Positions 32,407-43,211 of a stretch of DNA of 64,000 nt are shown piece by piece (positions within the stretch are counted from its first letter, which is position 1; each line of letters starts with the position of its first letter). The notes beneath the pieces are model-generated. The model ran no database searches. It was not told the DNA's origin and was given only the letters and a program-made list of their open reading frames with translations. The position numbers and the translations under genes were made by a program. The DNA comes from Providencia alcalifaciens (lineage in GTDB: Bacteria; Pseudomonadota; Gammaproteobacteria; Enterobacterales; Enterobacteriaceae): the NCBI RefSeq assembly GCF_020271745.1, contig NZ_CP084296.1, forward strand, positions 2,790,001 to 2,854,000, read 5' to 3'.

Positions 32407-32514
32407 TTTATGATGTACTTGTTGTCAGGCCGATCTGCTCAGGAAGAGCGAGTCGGCTCATTCATTTAAATAACGATAAAAAAGTAGCAACTCACATCGG
32501 AGAAATCACTTTTC

Positions 32515-33792
32515 ATGCAATCCCTGACATTACAACCAATTTCTTCAATTAATGGCACCATTAATCTGCCGGGGTCAAAAAGTGTCTCCAACCGCGCACT
32601 TCTATTAGCCGCTATGGCAAAAGGCACTACGGTACTGACTAACTTATTAGACAGCGATGATATTCGCCATATGCTGAATGCATTAAGCCAGCTAGGTGTT
32701 AAATATCAATTATCTGAAGATAAAACTCGTTGCCAAGTTGAAGGGATAAATGGTTGTTTATCTCATCAAGATGAGATTGAGATCTTTTTAGGTAACGCGG
32801 GTACCGCGATGCGGCCATTAACAGCAGCACTGTCATTATGTGCAAATAATATTGTGCTGACAGGCGAGCCACGAATGAAAGAGCGTCCAATTGGCCACTT
32901 GGTTGATGCCTTAAGAGAAGGCGGCGCTGAGATTGATTATCTTGAACAAGAAAATTACCCTCCAATGCGCTTAAATGGCGGCTTTGTTGGTGGGAATATT
33001 TCCGTAGATGGTTCGGTTTCTAGCCAATTTTTAACCGCATTATTAATGGCTGCTCCTTTGGCTTCTGAGGACACAGTGATTGCTATTACAGGCGATCTGG
33101 TTTCCAAACCGTATATCGATATTACGCTGGCATTAATGAAAACTTTCGGTGTGGATGTTGAAAATCATCAATACCAAAAATTTGTGGTTAAAGGCCAGCA
33201 GCAGTACGTATCCCCGGGTGAATATCTTGTCGAGGGAGATGCGTCTTCTGCTTCCTATTTCCTTGCAGCAGCAGCGATTAAAGGAGGCGTAGTCCGAGTC
33301 ACTGGGATAGGCCGCAATAGTTTACAGGGTGATACTAAGTTCGCTAACGTTTTGGAAAAAATGGGCGCAATTATCCGCTGGGGGGATGATTATGTTGAAT
33401 GTGAACGAGGGGTACTGAACGGCATTGATATGGATATGAACGCTATTCCCGATGCCGCGATGACTATCGGAACAGTCGCTCTGTTTGCAAAGGGCGAGAC
33501 CGTCATTCGTAATATCTATAACTGGCGAGTGAAAGAAACCGACCGCTTATTTGCGATGGCAACCGAGCTACGTAAAGTGGGTGCGGAAGTAGAAGAAGGG
33601 TACGACTTTATCCGTGTCGTACCGCCAGCCCAGTTAAAACATGCTGAAATCGAAACCTATAATGACCACCGTATTGCGATGTGTTTCTCGCTGGTGGCAC
33701 TCTCAGATACCCCTGTAACGATTTTAGATCCGGGTTGTACAGCAAAAACTTTCCCAGATTACTTCCAACAACTCGCACGATTAAGCCACTAA
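32515..33792 (+). CDS. aroA: 3-phosphoshikimate 1-carboxyvinyltransferase (EPSP synthase)
   Basis: Sixth step of the shikimate pathway. Key residues: Lys22 in [10 protein letters not shown], the NAGTAMRPL motif (class I, glyphosate-sensitive type with Gly96/Pro101 equivalents), Asp in the AAMTIG-like PDAAMTIGT, and [15 protein letters not shown]. Length 425. It is followed by a strong terminator before cmk. Confidence 0.98.
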   Translation: MQSLTLQPISSINGTINLPGSKSVSNRALLLAAMAKGTTVLTNLLDSDDIRHMLNALSQLGVKYQLSEDKTRCQVEGINGCLSHQDEIEIFLGNAGTAMRPLTAALSLCANNIVLTGEPRMKERPIGHLVDALREGGAEIDYLEQENYPPMRLNGGFVGGNISVDGSVSSQFLTALLMAAPLASEDTVIAITGDLVSKPYIDITLALMKTFGVDVENHQYQKFVVKGQQQYVSPGEYLVEGDASSASYFLAAAAIKGGVVRVTGIGRNSLQGDTKFANVLEKMGAIIRWGDDYVECERGVLNGIDMDMNAIPDAAMTIGTVALFAKGETVIRNIYNWRVKETDRLFAMATELRKVGAEVEEGYDFIRVVPPAQLKHAEIETYNDHRIAMCFSLVALSDTPVTILDPGCTAKTFPDYFQQLARLSH

Positions 33793-33800
33793 TCGAATTG

Positions 33801-33843
33801 GATTGGTTGATTAACATCAAAGTGTTATCAACCAATCTTTTCC
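33801..33843 (+). terminator. Intrinsic terminator of aroA
   Basis: GATTGGTTGAT and ATCAACCAATC form a perfect 11-bp stem, followed by TTTTCC. Confidence 0.8.
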
Positions 33844-33982
33844 TTTCATTTTCCTTATTTTTACCTATTTTTATTTCTGACAAACCCACCTGTGTATTTC
33901 ACAAAATCGATGAGTAGGTATAATACTCCCACAGATTTTAATTGCGGGTAGCTGAGGCTATTTGCAGAAAAGGAGATTTTTT

Positions 33983-34666
33983 ATGGTGGCTATCGCCCCT
34001 GTAATCACCGTTGATGGACCAAGCGGAGCGGGTAAAGGTACTCTTTGCCAAGCATTAGCAAATGAATTTGGATGGCAATTATTGGACTCAGGTGCGATTT
34101 ACCGCGTATTAGCATTAGCGGCTTTGCATCACCACGTCGATATTCAATCTGAAGATGCTTTAGTGCCTTTAGCTGCAAATTTAGATGTGCGTTTTGTGCC
34201 TGAAGAAAATCGTTTGAAAGTTATTCTCGAAGGTGAAGATGTGTCTAATGAAATTAGGCAAGAAACTGTCGGGAACACAGCATCTCAAACAGCCACATTC
34301 CCCCGTGTGAGAGAAGCCCTGTTAAGACGCCAGCGCGCATTTAGAATGATGCCCGGCTTAATTGCAGATGGTCGTGATATGGGGACGGTGGTTTTTCCTG
34401 ATGCGCCAGTGAAAATTTTTCTGGATGCTTCTGCCGAAGAGCGAGCTCATCGCCGGATGAAGCAGTTGCAGGAGAAAGGGTTTGATGTTAACTTTGAGCG
34501 ACTTTTGACCGAAATTCAAGAGCGCGATTATCGGGATCGTAACCGTTCGGTTGCTCCTCTTATTGCCGCTAAAGATGCGTTAGTGCTGGATTCCACAAGT
34601 ATGTCTATTGAGGAAGTTATTGAAAAAGCACGCACCTACGCGAAAAAAATTCTACAATTATCGTGA
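33983..34666 (+). CDS. cmk: Cytidylate kinase
   Basis: Phosphorylates CMP and dCMP. The start is ATG at 33983, preceded by AGGAG; the frame is open for seven codons further upstream from a TTG, but the E. coli N-terminus ([13 protein letters not shown]) fits the ATG. P-loop GPSGAGKGT at 12-20, CMP-binding [13 protein letters not shown], lid segment with [14 protein letters not shown]. Length 227. It is followed by rpsA, as in E. coli. Confidence 0.97.
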   Translation: MVAIAPVITVDGPSGAGKGTLCQALANEFGWQLLDSGAIYRVLALAALHHHVDIQSEDALVPLAANLDVRFVPEENRLKVILEGEDVSNEIRQETVGNTASQTATFPRVREALLRRQRAFRMMPGLIADGRDMGTVVFPDAPVKIFLDASAEERAHRRMKQLQEKGFDVNFERLLTEIQERDYRDRNRSVAPLIAAKDALVLDSTSMSIEEVIEKARTYAKKILQLS

Positions 34667-34839
34667 TAATAGGCTTTATTTTAGCTTATAATTAGATAAT
34701 ATACGCAATTACCTCCATGCTGGTTGTTTTCTAGCATGGTTAAAACCTTGCGACAAGGAATGTTGTAGGGTATGTGAAACAACCCCATTTGGCGGGATGC
34801 TAGATGGACGTTAATATAAGACACTTGAAGATCATTAAT
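34667..34839 (+). promoter_or_regulatory. rpsA leader with hairpins
   Basis: Two clear hairpins lie in the 173 bases before rpsA: CCATGCT/AGCATGG (34715-34739) and CCTTG/CAAGG (34747-34758). The start region has only GAAG as a binding site. In E. coli the rpsA leader folds into hairpins that allow SD-poor initiation and S1 autoregulation; the same is inferred here. Confidence 0.55.
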
Positions 34840-36513
34840 ATGACTGAATCTTTTGCTCAACTCTTTGAAGAATCCCTGCAGAATATTGAAACTCGTCCAG
34901 GTTCTATTGTACGCGGTACAGTAGTTGCTATCGATAAAGACGTAGTACTGGTAGACGCAGGTCTTAAATCAGAATCTGCTATCCCAGTAGAACAGTTCAA
35001 AAATGCTCAGGGTGAGCTGGAAATCCAAGTTGGCGACGAAATCGATGTAGCTCTGGATGCAGTAGAAGATGGTTTCGGTGAAACTATTCTGTCTCGTGAG
35101 AAAGCTAAACGCCATGAAGCATGGCTGATGCTGGAAAAAGCTTACGAAGAAGCTGAAACTGTAACTGGTGTTATCAACGGTAAAGTTAAAGGTGGTTTCA
35201 CTGTAGAACTGAACGGCATTCGTGCGTTCTTACCAGGTTCACTGGTAGATGTACGCCCAGTTCGTGATACTACTCACTTGGAAGGCAAAGAGCTTGAGTT
35301 CAAAGTAATCAAGCTGGATCAGAAACGCAACAACGTTGTTGTTTCTCGTCGTGCTGTAATTGAATCTGAAAGCAGCGCTGAGCGCGATCAACTGCTGGAA
35401 AATCTGCAAGAAGGCATGGAAGTTAAAGGTATCGTTAAGAACCTTACTGACTACGGTGCATTCGTTGATCTGGGCGGTGTTGACGGCCTGCTGCACATCA
35501 CTGACATGGCTTGGAAACGTGTTAAACATCCAAGCGAAATCGTCAACGTTGGTGATGAAATCAATGTTAAAGTTCTGAAATTCGACCGTGAGCGCACTCG
35601 TGTTTCTCTGGGTCTGAAACAACTGGGCGAAGATCCTTGGGTCGCAATCGCTAAACGTTACCCAGAAGGTACTAAACTGACTGGTCGCGTTACTAACCTG
35701 ACTGACTACGGTTGCTTCGTAGAAATCGAAGAAGGCGTTGAAGGTCTGGTTCACGTTTCAGAAATGGATTGGACTAACAAAAACATCCACCCATCTAAAG
35801 TTGTTAACGTTGGTGATGTTGTTGAAGTTATGGTTCTGGATATCGATGAAGAACGTCGTCGTATCTCCTTAGGCCTGAAACAGTGCAAATCTAACCCATG
35901 GCAGCAATTTGCTGAGACTCACAACAAAGGCGACCGTGTTGAAGGTAAGATCAAGTCAATCACTGACTTCGGTATCTTCATTGGTCTGGACGGCGGCATC
36001 GATGGCCTGGTTCACCTGTCTGACATCTCCTGGAACGTTGCAGGCGAAGAAGCAGTTCGTGACTACAAAAAAGGCGATGAAATCGCAGCTGTTGTTCTGC
36101 AAGTCGACGCAGAGCGTGAGCGTATCTCTCTGGGCGTTAAACAGTTAGCTGAAGATCCATTCAACAACTACCTGGCAGCAACCAAGAAAGGCGCAATCGT
36201 TACTGGTAAAGTAATCGCAGTTGATGCTAAAGGTGCAACTGTAGAGCTGACTCTGGGCGTTGAAGGTTACCTGCGTGCATCAGAAGCTTCACGTGATCGT
36301 GTTGAAGATGCAACTCTGGTTCTGAACGTTGGTGATGATGTTGAAGCTAAATACACTGGTGTTGACCGTAAAAACCGTGTAATCAACCTGTCTGTTCGCG
36401 CTAAAGACGAAGCTGATGAGAAAGACGCTGTCGCAGCTGTGAACAAGCAAGAAGATACTGCATTCGGCAACAATGCAATGGCTGAAGCTTTCAAAGCAGC
36501 TAAAGGCGAATAA
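34840..36513 (+). CDS. rpsA: 30S ribosomal protein S1
   Basis: mRNA-binding ribosomal protein. I start it at the ATG at 34840 ([12 protein letters not shown], as in E. coli), giving 557 residues; 12 upstream codons are open but non-homologous. Six S1/OB repeats are visible, for example at [33 protein letters not shown] and [18 protein letters not shown]. Codon use is highly biased, as expected for an abundant protein. Confidence 0.98.
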   Translation: MTESFAQLFEESLQNIETRPGSIVRGTVVAIDKDVVLVDAGLKSESAIPVEQFKNAQGELEIQVGDEIDVALDAVEDGFGETILSREKAKRHEAWLMLEKAYEEAETVTGVINGKVKGGFTVELNGIRAFLPGSLVDVRPVRDTTHLEGKELEFKVIKLDQKRNNVVVSRRAVIESESSAERDQLLENLQEGMEVKGIVKNLTDYGAFVDLGGVDGLLHITDMAWKRVKHPSEIVNVGDEINVKVLKFDRERTRVSLGLKQLGEDPWVAIAKRYPEGTKLTGRVTNLTDYGCFVEIEEGVEGLVHVSEMDWTNKNIHPSKVVNVGDVVEVMVLDIDEERRRISLGLKQCKSNPWQQFAETHNKGDRVEGKIKSITDFGIFIGLDGGIDGLVHLSDISWNVAGEEAVRDYKKGDEIAAVVLQVDAERERISLGVKQLAEDPFNNYLAATKKGAIVTGKVIAVDAKGATVELTLGVEGYLRASEASRDRVEDATLVLNVGDDVEAKYTGVDRKNRVINLSVRAKDEADEKDAVAAVNKQEDTAFGNNAMAEAFKAAKGE

Positions 36514-36520
36514 TTAAGTG

Positions 36521-36543
36521 GGGGTAACTTCGGTTACCCCTTT
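36521..36543 (+). terminator. TTCG-loop hairpin after rpsA
   Basis: GGGGTAAC-TTCG-GTTACCCC is a perfect 8-bp stem with a UUCG tetraloop, then TTTG. The short T-run may allow partial read-through to ihfB, 25 bases on. Confidence 0.8.
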
Positions 36544-36567
36544 GTATCGGTAGTTTAGGGAGGTACT

Positions 36568-36855
36568 ATGACCAAGTCTGAATTAATTGAAAGACTGGCT
36601 AGCCAGCAGTCTCATCTTTCAGCGAAAACCGTTGAGGAAGCTGTAAAGGAAATACTTGAGCATATGGCTGATACGTTAGCTGAAGGCGAGCGTATTGAAG
36701 TCCGTGGATTCGGCAGTTTTTCTCTTCACTACCGTGCCCCACGCGTTGGCCGTAACCCAAAAACAGGTGATAAAGTGGAACTGGAAGGTAAATACGTTCC
36801 CCACTTCAAACCAGGTAAAGAGTTACGCGACCGTGTAAATATTTATGGTCAATAA
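36568..36855 (+). CDS. ihfB: Integration host factor subunit beta
   Basis: DNA-bending nucleoid protein, partner of IhfA (not in the window). The start [11 protein letters not shown], the beta-arm region with [23 protein letters not shown], including the intercalating Pro, and the length of 95 residues all fit. AGGGAGGT is just upstream. It follows rpsA as in E. coli and has a terminator. Confidence 0.98.
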   Translation: MTKSELIERLASQQSHLSAKTVEEAVKEILEHMADTLAEGERIEVRGFGSFSLHYRAPRVGRNPKTGDKVELEGKYVPHFKPGKELRDRVNIYGQ

Positions 36856-36883
36856 TCGACTGTAAATCTTAATTATTACTATA

Positions 36884-36919
36884 AAACAGCGTTTATATTG
36901 ATATAGCGCTGTTTTTTTT
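36884..36919 (+). terminator. Intrinsic terminator of ihfB
   Basis: AAACAGCG/CGCTGTTT stem with a 15-base loop, followed by TTTTT. Confidence 0.87.
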
Positions 36920-37149
36920 ATGTCTGCAATTTATCCTTCAGATTTTCCTAAATTACCTTCGAATATCACATTAAATACATCACTTGAGACTATTTTTGCG
37001 AAGCGCTTCGCAGCTCAATTTTTAATTCTTTTGCATTACATTTAGTTATTGGAATAACGCTTTCAATTTTTTAATTACAAGGTTATTGAATCACTTTGGA
37101 TACCTTTAACTTATCTGCACAGGAATAATTGTAGGTAGGTTTAAGCGCG

Positions 37150-39462
37150 ATGGGAAAATTTAGCCGTCACTATCAAGATAGACTCTCTTATACAGAAGCC
37201 GCTATTGCGCTGATTATCGGTACACTTCCGCTAATTTTCTTGTCAAATCTTCCTAGTTCTAGTCACTATTTAGTGGCAGGTATTATTCTGCTAGTCACTC
37301 AGGTTGTTATTTGGCGCAATAAGCGTATTCGATTTTTGGCATTAATGGGAATGGGGTTTCTTTGGGCTTGCTGGCATGGCGTTGAAGTACGGGAAAAAAT
37401 CGATTTTCTAAGTAGTATTCATCGGCAATGGGATATTACGATTGTTAGCATTCCACTCAATCAGGATGATGCTAAAAAGAGAGTGAGAATAGACAAAATC
37501 GATGGAAAACGAATTTTTCCTCCGCTCTATGCATCATGGAATTTAAAACAAAATAAGCATGAAAACGTGTGTGCAGGGCAGCAATGGAAGGTCGTTGGAA
37601 AGCTAAATCCAGTTCATGCTTCTTTGAATGAGGGCGGATTTGACCAGCAAAGGCATTTTATTGCTCAACGAGTTGTCGGTACACTAAAAGCCAAGCAAGC
37701 AGCACTAGTGGCTAAGCCGTGCTCTCTACGGCAAAAAATTATCAACCAGTTCAGCGAAACACTTTCGGCACGACAAAATCATGGAATTATTTATGCGTTA
37801 ATGTTTGGGGAAAGAGGATGGCTTTCTAGCGAACATACACAGTTATTGCAATCAACAGGACTGACACACTTGATAGCAATTTCTGGATTACACATTGGTA
37901 TTGCCTATTTAATGGGTTACTTATGCGCTCGTTTATTGCAATTTTTCCTACCTGTTAAATGGATAAGCGAGAATTTACCATTATTTTCAGGCGTTATATT
38001 TGCCTTGCTATATGCTTGGTTGTCGAATTTTGCCATCCCCGCAACTCGCGCTGTATTTGCATTGCTACTCTGGATTTATGTTCGTAAGCAGCCATTTTTC
38101 TGTTTCCCTTGGCAATGGGCGTTATGGAGTATTGCTGGGATTTTATTGTTTGACCCGCTTGCCATCCTTTCCGATAGCTTTTGGTTATCAAGCTTTGCTG
38201 TATTAGCGATTCTGTATTGGTTTCGTGTTTTTCCCATTTCATCTACGTTGAGTTGCCATCCAATTATGGGAAAAATAGCGCCACTAATTCATCTGCAAAT
38301 TGGTTTATTGATTTTACTAATACCTATTCAAGTATTGCTATTTAACGGTATTAATTTAATGAGCTTATTTGCCAATTTATGGTTTGTACCGCTTATTACT
38401 TGGGGAGTGGTGCCCGTTATTTTTAGTACGTTATTGTTGCCTCTAAGCACTTGGCATAATGTCGCTTTCGGGTTAATTGATAGTATTCTTGAGTTTGGGC
38501 TAAGACCACTGACATATTTAAGCGGGTTTTGGACTGAAATTAACACAATGTCTATTTATAGCGTATTTTTTTGTTGGGCATTTGCTTTTATTATCTTATT
38601 TGGTTGGTATAAAAATTATCTTGGTTTATTAAGTTGCATTGGTATTTTATTATTTTTTACTAAGAGTCAAAGCCATCACGAAGAGCATGACTGGTGCTTA
38701 ACCATGTTGGATATTGGACATGGGCTTGCTGTGGTTATGGTGCAAAATAAACAAGGGGTTTTATATGACACGGGGAACCGCTGGAGTAGTGGAAATAACG
38801 CAAAACGGCAAATTATTCCTTTCTTAAAGCATCATCAAATCACGCCTATCAACGCAATTTTAAGTCATAATCACCTTGACCATACTGGTGGTATCTCTGA
38901 TTTAATTGAAGCATATCCATGGTTAAGTCTACGTAGCAGCTTTGGTCAACCTAATCATCTTCCTTGTTATCAAGGACAACATTGGCAATGGGGAATGCTA
39001 AGGTTCGAAGTATTGTGGCCAGAGAAACTCACTGAGATATCGCACAATAATGATTCTTGTGTAATTCAGATCAGTGATGGGTATCGGCGACTATTACTTA
39101 CGGGTGATTTGGAAAAGCACGGTGAAAAAAAGTTAGCATTACAAAATGATGGGCAGCTCAAAGCGGATATTTTATTTGTTCCTCATCACGGGAGTAATAC
39201 ATCTTCAACACCGTTATTTATACGAAATGTACAGCCAACGTTCGCATTAGTTTCCTCTGCGAGATACAGCCCATGGAAAATTCCATCAGAAAAAGTCTAT
39301 TTACGCTATGCTAAAAAGAATATTCAGTGGTTAAATACGGCAGAGGAAGGTCAGGTAACAATATGTTTTAAAAAAGAAAAAATGGAAATTTTTCGTTACA
39401 GAAAAGAAATTAATCCACGTTGGTATCATCTGTGGTTTGGTGATCGCCAATTTCCCTTGTAG
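37150..39462 (+). CDS. ycaI: ComEC/Rec2-family DNA uptake protein
   Basis: Inner-membrane channel homologous to ComEC, which moves single-stranded DNA in transformable bacteria. N-terminal TM helices and DUF4131 (about 15-190), the competence domain with about eight further helices (about 210-500; GLTHLIAISGLHIGIAYLMG), and a C-terminal metallo-beta-lactamase domain (about 515-750; LSHNHLDHTGGI and VPHHGSNTSST). Length 770, full size for the enterobacterial YcaI. It is not shown to work in transformation in these organisms. It lies directly upstream of msbA, as in E. coli. Confidence 0.93.
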   Translation: MGKFSRHYQDRLSYTEAAIALIIGTLPLIFLSNLPSSSHYLVAGIILLVTQVVIWRNKRIRFLALMGMGFLWACWHGVEVREKIDFLSSIHRQWDITIVSIPLNQDDAKKRVRIDKIDGKRIFPPLYASWNLKQNKHENVCAGQQWKVVGKLNPVHASLNEGGFDQQRHFIAQRVVGTLKAKQAALVAKPCSLRQKIINQFSETLSARQNHGIIYALMFGERGWLSSEHTQLLQSTGLTHLIAISGLHIGIAYLMGYLCARLLQFFLPVKWISENLPLFSGVIFALLYAWLSNFAIPATRAVFALLLWIYVRKQPFFCFPWQWALWSIAGILLFDPLAILSDSFWLSSFAVLAILYWFRVFPISSTLSCHPIMGKIAPLIHLQIGLLILLIPIQVLLFNGINLMSLFANLWFVPLITWGVVPVIFSTLLLPLSTWHNVAFGLIDSILEFGLRPLTYLSGFWTEINTMSIYSVFFCWAFAFIILFGWYKNYLGLLSCIGILLFFTKSQSHHEEHDWCLTMLDIGHGLAVVMVQNKQGVLYDTGNRWSSGNNAKRQIIPFLKHHQITPINAILSHNHLDHTGGISDLIEAYPWLSLRSSFGQPNHLPCYQGQHWQWGMLRFEVLWPEKLTEISHNNDSCVIQISDGYRRLLLTGDLEKHGEKKLALQNDGQLKADILFVPHHGSNTSSTPLFIRNVQPTFALVSSARYSPWKIPSEKVYLRYAKKNIQWLNTAEEGQVTICFKKEKMEIFRYRKEINPRWYHLWFGDRQFPL

Positions 39463-39497
39463 AATAGTGCGCTTACATTAAGTCTGGTAATAAAAGC

Positions 39498-41246
39498 ATG
39501 AATGATCAAGACCTATCGACAAAGCAAACATTTAAGCGCCTATGGCCAACCATTGCGCCTTTTAAAATTGGGTTAATTGTTGCAGCAATTGCTCTTATCA
39601 TCAACGCCGCAGGTGATGCGTTTATGATTTCTTTACTGAAACCATTATTAGATGATGGTTTTGGTAAAGCGGATAATGACACATTGAAGTGGTTACCGCT
39701 GGCAATTTTGGGCTTGATGGTCGTGCGTGGATCTTCAAGTTTTGTCTCTACATACTGCGTTTCTTGGGTGTCAGGAAAAGTAGTGATGAGCATGCGTCGC
39801 AAATTATTTGGACATATGATGGGAATGCCGGTGAGCTATTTTGACCAGCAATCCACAGGGACTTTATTATCGCGTATTACCTATGATTCAGAGCAGGTTG
39901 CATCTTCGGCTTCCGGTGCTCTCATTACCATTATTCGCGAAGGCACTTATATCATCGCATTATTTGGTATTATGTTTTATAACAGCTGGCAATTGTCGTT
40001 GATTTTGATTGCCATTGCGCCCGTTGTCTCTATCACCATCCGCGTAGTTTCTAAGCGTTTTCGTAAAATTAGCAAAAACATGCAAACGGGTATGGGGCAT
40101 GTGACAACCAGTGCGGAGCAGATGCTTAAAGGGCATAAAGAAGTACTCATTTTTGGTGGGCAGAAAGTCGAAACTGAACGCTTTGATAAAGTCAGTAATA
40201 ATATGCGCCGCCAAAATATGAAGATGGTTAGCGCCTCAGCTATTTCTGACCCTATTGTTCAGATGATCGCCTCTTTTGCATTAGCGTTTGTCTTGTACGC
40301 TGCAAGTTTCCCTGAGATCAAAGAACAATTATCACCAGGTACAATAGGTGTTGTTTTCTCGTCCATGTTTGCGTTAATGCGTCCACTTAAGTCGCTAACT
40401 AACGTGAATGCGCAATTCCAGCGCGGAATGGCAGCATGCCAAACGTTATTTGCGATTTTAGATACTGAAAAAGAAAAAGATGAAGGAACAAAAGTTCTGA
40501 CTCAAGTAAAGGGTGATATTGAGTTCGATTCAGTCACGTTTACTTATCAAACCAAAGAACACCCTGCACTAGAAAATGTCTCTTTTACACTGCCTGCAGG
40601 CAAATCAGTGGCTTTAGTGGGGCGCTCGGGGTCGGGTAAATCCACCATCGCTAACCTCATTACCCGCTTCTATGATATTGATAAGGGTAGTATTCGTATT
40701 GATGGGTATGATATTCGCGATTACACCCTAGAATCTTTACGTAGCCAAGTTGCTCTCGTATCTCAGCATGTTTATTTATTCAATGATACTGTTGCAAATA
40801 ATATTGCCTATGCTACTGATGGGCGATATAGCCGAGCAGAAATTGAAAAAGCAGCAGAAATGGCATATGCCATGGACTTTATTCAAAAGCTGGACAATGG
40901 CTTAGATACGATGATAGGTGAAAATGGCGTGATGCTTTCAGGTGGTCAGCGCCAGCGTATTGCGATTGCTCGTGCGTTATTGCGTGATGCACCAATCTTG
41001 ATTTTAGATGAAGCGACATCAGCATTAGATACCGAATCTGAGCGTGCAATTCAAGCTGCGTTAGATGAGTTACAGAAGAACAGAACTTCGCTTGTGATTG
41101 CTCATCGCTTATCCACTATTGAAAATGCGGATCAAATCTTGGTTGTGCAAGATGGGCATATCATTGAACGTGGTGACCATGCAACGTTATTAGCCCAAAA
41201 TGGGGCATACGCGCAATTACACAGGATCCAATTTAAGAATGATTGA
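39498..41246 (+). CDS. msbA: Lipid A export ATP-binding/permease protein
   Basis: Essential flippase for lipid A-core. Six TM helices (about 20-320), then the ATPase domain with Walker [10 protein letters not shown] (about 376-384), signature [15 protein letters not shown] and Walker [13 protein letters not shown]. At 582 residues it equals E. coli MsbA. The stop overlaps the lpxK start by 8 bases, so the two are translationally coupled. Confidence 0.98.
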   Translation: MNDQDLSTKQTFKRLWPTIAPFKIGLIVAAIALIINAAGDAFMISLLKPLLDDGFGKADNDTLKWLPLAILGLMVVRGSSSFVSTYCVSWVSGKVVMSMRRKLFGHMMGMPVSYFDQQSTGTLLSRITYDSEQVASSASGALITIIREGTYIIALFGIMFYNSWQLSLILIAIAPVVSITIRVVSKRFRKISKNMQTGMGHVTTSAEQMLKGHKEVLIFGGQKVETERFDKVSNNMRRQNMKMVSASAISDPIVQMIASFALAFVLYAASFPEIKEQLSPGTIGVVFSSMFALMRPLKSLTNVNAQFQRGMAACQTLFAILDTEKEKDEGTKVLTQVKGDIEFDSVTFTYQTKEHPALENVSFTLPAGKSVALVGRSGSGKSTIANLITRFYDIDKGSIRIDGYDIRDYTLESLRSQVALVSQHVYLFNDTVANNIAYATDGRYSRAEIEKAAEMAYAMDFIQKLDNGLDTMIGENGVMLSGGQRQRIAIARALLRDAPILILDEATSALDTESERAIQAALDELQKNRTSLVIAHRLSTIENADQILVVQDGHIIERGDHATLLAQNGAYAQLHRIQFKND

Positions 41247-42213
41247 GCGAATTTGGTCTGGTAAATCATGGCTTTATATTTTATTGCTTCCGTTATCTTT
41301 TCTGTACGGATTGATAACGTTAGTACGTCATATTGGCTATAAAACCGGATTACTTCGCTCATGGAAAGCCCCTGTACCTGTCGTGGTCGTGGGGAATTTA
41401 ACTGCAGGGGGAAATGGAAAGACCCCTGTGGTTATTTGGTTAGTTGAATCGCTCATTAAACAAGGTGTTCGTGTTGGGGTTGTATCTCGAGGATATGGTG
41501 GTCAATCTGACCAGTATCCGCTAGTTCTCGATCAAAACACAACCACGGCTGTTGCTGGCGATGAGCCTGTTTTGATTTATCATCGTACTCATGCGCCTGT
41601 TGCAGTGGCACCAAAACGTAGTGATGCAATTAAAGCATTACTCGATGATTTTCAATTAGATATTATTGTTACAGACGATGGTTTACAGCATTATGCATTG
41701 CAACGTGACTATGAAATTGTTGTCATTGATGGGCAGCGTCGTTTTGGTAATGGCTGGTGGTTACCTGCGGGGCCAATGCGTGAACGTGCAGGGCGATTAA
41801 AAACAGTGAATGCCTTGATTGTAAATGGTGGTGTTCCTTACTCAAATGAAACACTGATGTCCCTAGAAGGGGATATGGCAGTGAATCTCGTTACAGGCGA
41901 AAAATGCTCAGTCACGGAGCTTAATAATGTAGTAGCGATGGCGGGAATTGGTCATCCACCTCGTTTTTTTTCTTCTTTAGAAAGTAAAGGATTAACGCTC
42001 ATTAACACCCATGCGTTTTCCGATCATCAAGCCTATAGCCAACAGCAACTTGCTCCTTTAGCAGAGAAAAACCAAAATTTACTGATGACTGAAAAGGATG
42101 CGGTCAAATGCCACTCCTTCGCACAGACCAATTGGTGGTATCTTCCTGTGGAAGCGCATTTTGATAAAATAGGCGAAAAACGAATCTTAAGCCAAATAGA
42201 ATCACTTATCTGA
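41239..42213 (+). CDS. lpxK: Tetraacyldisaccharide 4'-kinase
   Basis: Adds the 4'-phosphate to lipid A precursor at the inner membrane. One N-terminal TM segment (about 15-33), then the P-loop region [17 protein letters not shown], then the TDDGLQHY catalytic stretch. The frame is open upstream, but the start at 41239 ([11 protein letters not shown]) matches E. coli, giving 324 residues. Overlaps msbA. Confidence 0.97.
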   Translation: MIERIWSGKSWLYILLLPLSFLYGLITLVRHIGYKTGLLRSWKAPVPVVVVGNLTAGGNGKTPVVIWLVESLIKQGVRVGVVSRGYGGQSDQYPLVLDQNTTTAVAGDEPVLIYHRTHAPVAVAPKRSDAIKALLDDFQLDIIVTDDGLQHYALQRDYEIVVIDGQRRFGNGWWLPAGPMRERAGRLKTVNALIVNGGVPYSNETLMSLEGDMAVNLVTGEKCSVTELNNVVAMAGIGHPPRFFSSLESKGLTLINTHAFSDHQAYSQQQLAPLAEKNQNLLMTEKDAVKCHSFAQTNWWYLPVEAHFDKIGEKRILSQIESLI

Positions 42214-42669
42214 AATAAAACAGCTTGCTTTTAGGATTAATTTCAGATAATAATACCCACAATGTGATGCAGATCTACTTATTATGTACCAAGTTGCAAT
42301 ACATTAATAAGTGGATTATTTACTAGCTTTAATTTTACGACCCGTTCTTGAGTTAGTCACTTATCCTCGCAAGACACTACTTACTCTACTATTTCGTGTT
42401 GTCATCATAATGTCAAAATAGACTGTTAAGTTCACGGTAAATGTGTGGTGCCTGAAACCTACACTTGGGTCGTTATAAGATATGCATAAACATTTGATGC
42501 ATAAATTGGTTAAGTTAATTACTCTTAATTATGTTAATAGATTGGCTTGAATAGATAGTTCAGAATGAACTGATCGAAATAAATAGTTCAGCAAAATAAA
42601 TGGAATAACGTGTAGAGAGTAATGATACAAATATAAAAAATTGTTCTCGGAACAAGAAGGAGTTTTAAT
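42214..42669. other. lpxK-csp intergenic region with long leader
   Basis: 456 bases, AT-rich, without a supportable ORF. It contains an imperfect inverted repeat (about 42276-42313, ACTTATTATGTA and TACATTAATAAGT), two copies of ATAGTTCAG (42555-42563 and 42583-42591) and a hairpin next to the cold-shock gene's binding site. Long structured leaders are typical of cspA-type mRNAs. Confidence 0.5.
42641..42662 (+). promoter_or_regulatory. Hairpin abutting the csp ribosome binding site
   Basis: TTGTTC-TCG-GAACAA (42641-42655) is followed after one base by the binding site AAGGAG (42657-42662). The stem could influence ribosome access. Confidence 0.6.
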
Positions 42670-42885
42670 ATGAATTTTCAATTACATATGGGCCAAGTTA
42701 AATGGTTTGACGCAAAAGAAGGTTACGGCTTTATTTCACCTCGTAATGGTGGCGATGATATCTTCGTAACAACTAAATCAATTGCGAATAAAAAAATCAA
42801 ATCGTTATCTGAAGGCCAAAACGTCGAGTTTTCTGTTACTCGTAATTCAGATGGCATAACGGCAAGAGACGTTATCGCTTACTAA
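42670..42885 (+). CDS. Cold-shock protein (CspA family)
   Basis: Single-stranded nucleic-acid chaperone of 71 residues. It carries RNP1 (EGYGFISP; K/E-G-Y/F-G-F-I) and RNP2 (DDIFVTTKSI, an altered form of the usual DVFVHFSAI with His replaced by Thr). The N-terminal MNFQLHMGQVKWFDAKEG and the slightly divergent second half suggest a CspH/CspI-like paralogue rather than CspE; I give no symbol. It takes the place of ycaQ between lpxK and ycaR. Confidence 0.9.
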   Translation: MNFQLHMGQVKWFDAKEGYGFISPRNGGDDIFVTTKSIANKKIKSLSEGQNVEFSVTRNSDGITARDVIAY

Positions 42886-42907
42886 TTGAATTCTTAACAG
42901 AAATATT

Positions 42908-42945
42908 TCTCCTGCACTATCCTCTCATTCTTCGCAGGAGATCTT
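42908..42945 (+). terminator. Hairpin after the cold-shock gene
   Basis: TCTCCTGC/GCAGGAGA stem with an 18-base loop, then TCTTAA; weak T-tract. Confidence 0.5.
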
Positions 42946-43027
42946 AATAAGCAAGAATAGAGTTAACGGTGATACCTGCATGTGATATCCTGACGCCAAG
43001 TGAGTTTAAATCCATTTGGGAGAAAAC

Positions 43028-43207
43028 ATGGATCACCGTTTACTTGAAATTGTTGCTTGCCCATCCTGTCACGGCAAACTAAGTTACAACAAAGAAAACC
43101 TCGAATTAATCTGCAAGTTTGATCATCTCGCCTTTCCTGTTCGTGATGGTATCCCCGTTTTACTTGAGAACGAAGCGCGTAAAGTTGCTTTAGACGAAGG
43201 ACTGTAA
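43028..43207 (+). CDS. ycaR: Trm112-like small protein YcaR
   Basis: A 59-residue protein of the UPF0434/Trm112 family. It has the N-terminal [14 protein letters not shown] knuckle (the Cys pair of a possible zinc site; the second pair is not conserved) and the closing [15 protein letters not shown]. The start at 43028 (MDHRLLE, GGGAG upstream) follows E. coli; an upstream TTG is not needed. It is encoded 4 bases before kdsB, as in E. coli. Its function is unknown. Confidence 0.93.
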   Translation: MDHRLLEIVACPSCHGKLSYNKENLELICKFDHLAFPVRDGIPVLLENEARKVALDEGL

Positions 43208-43211
43208 TCCT

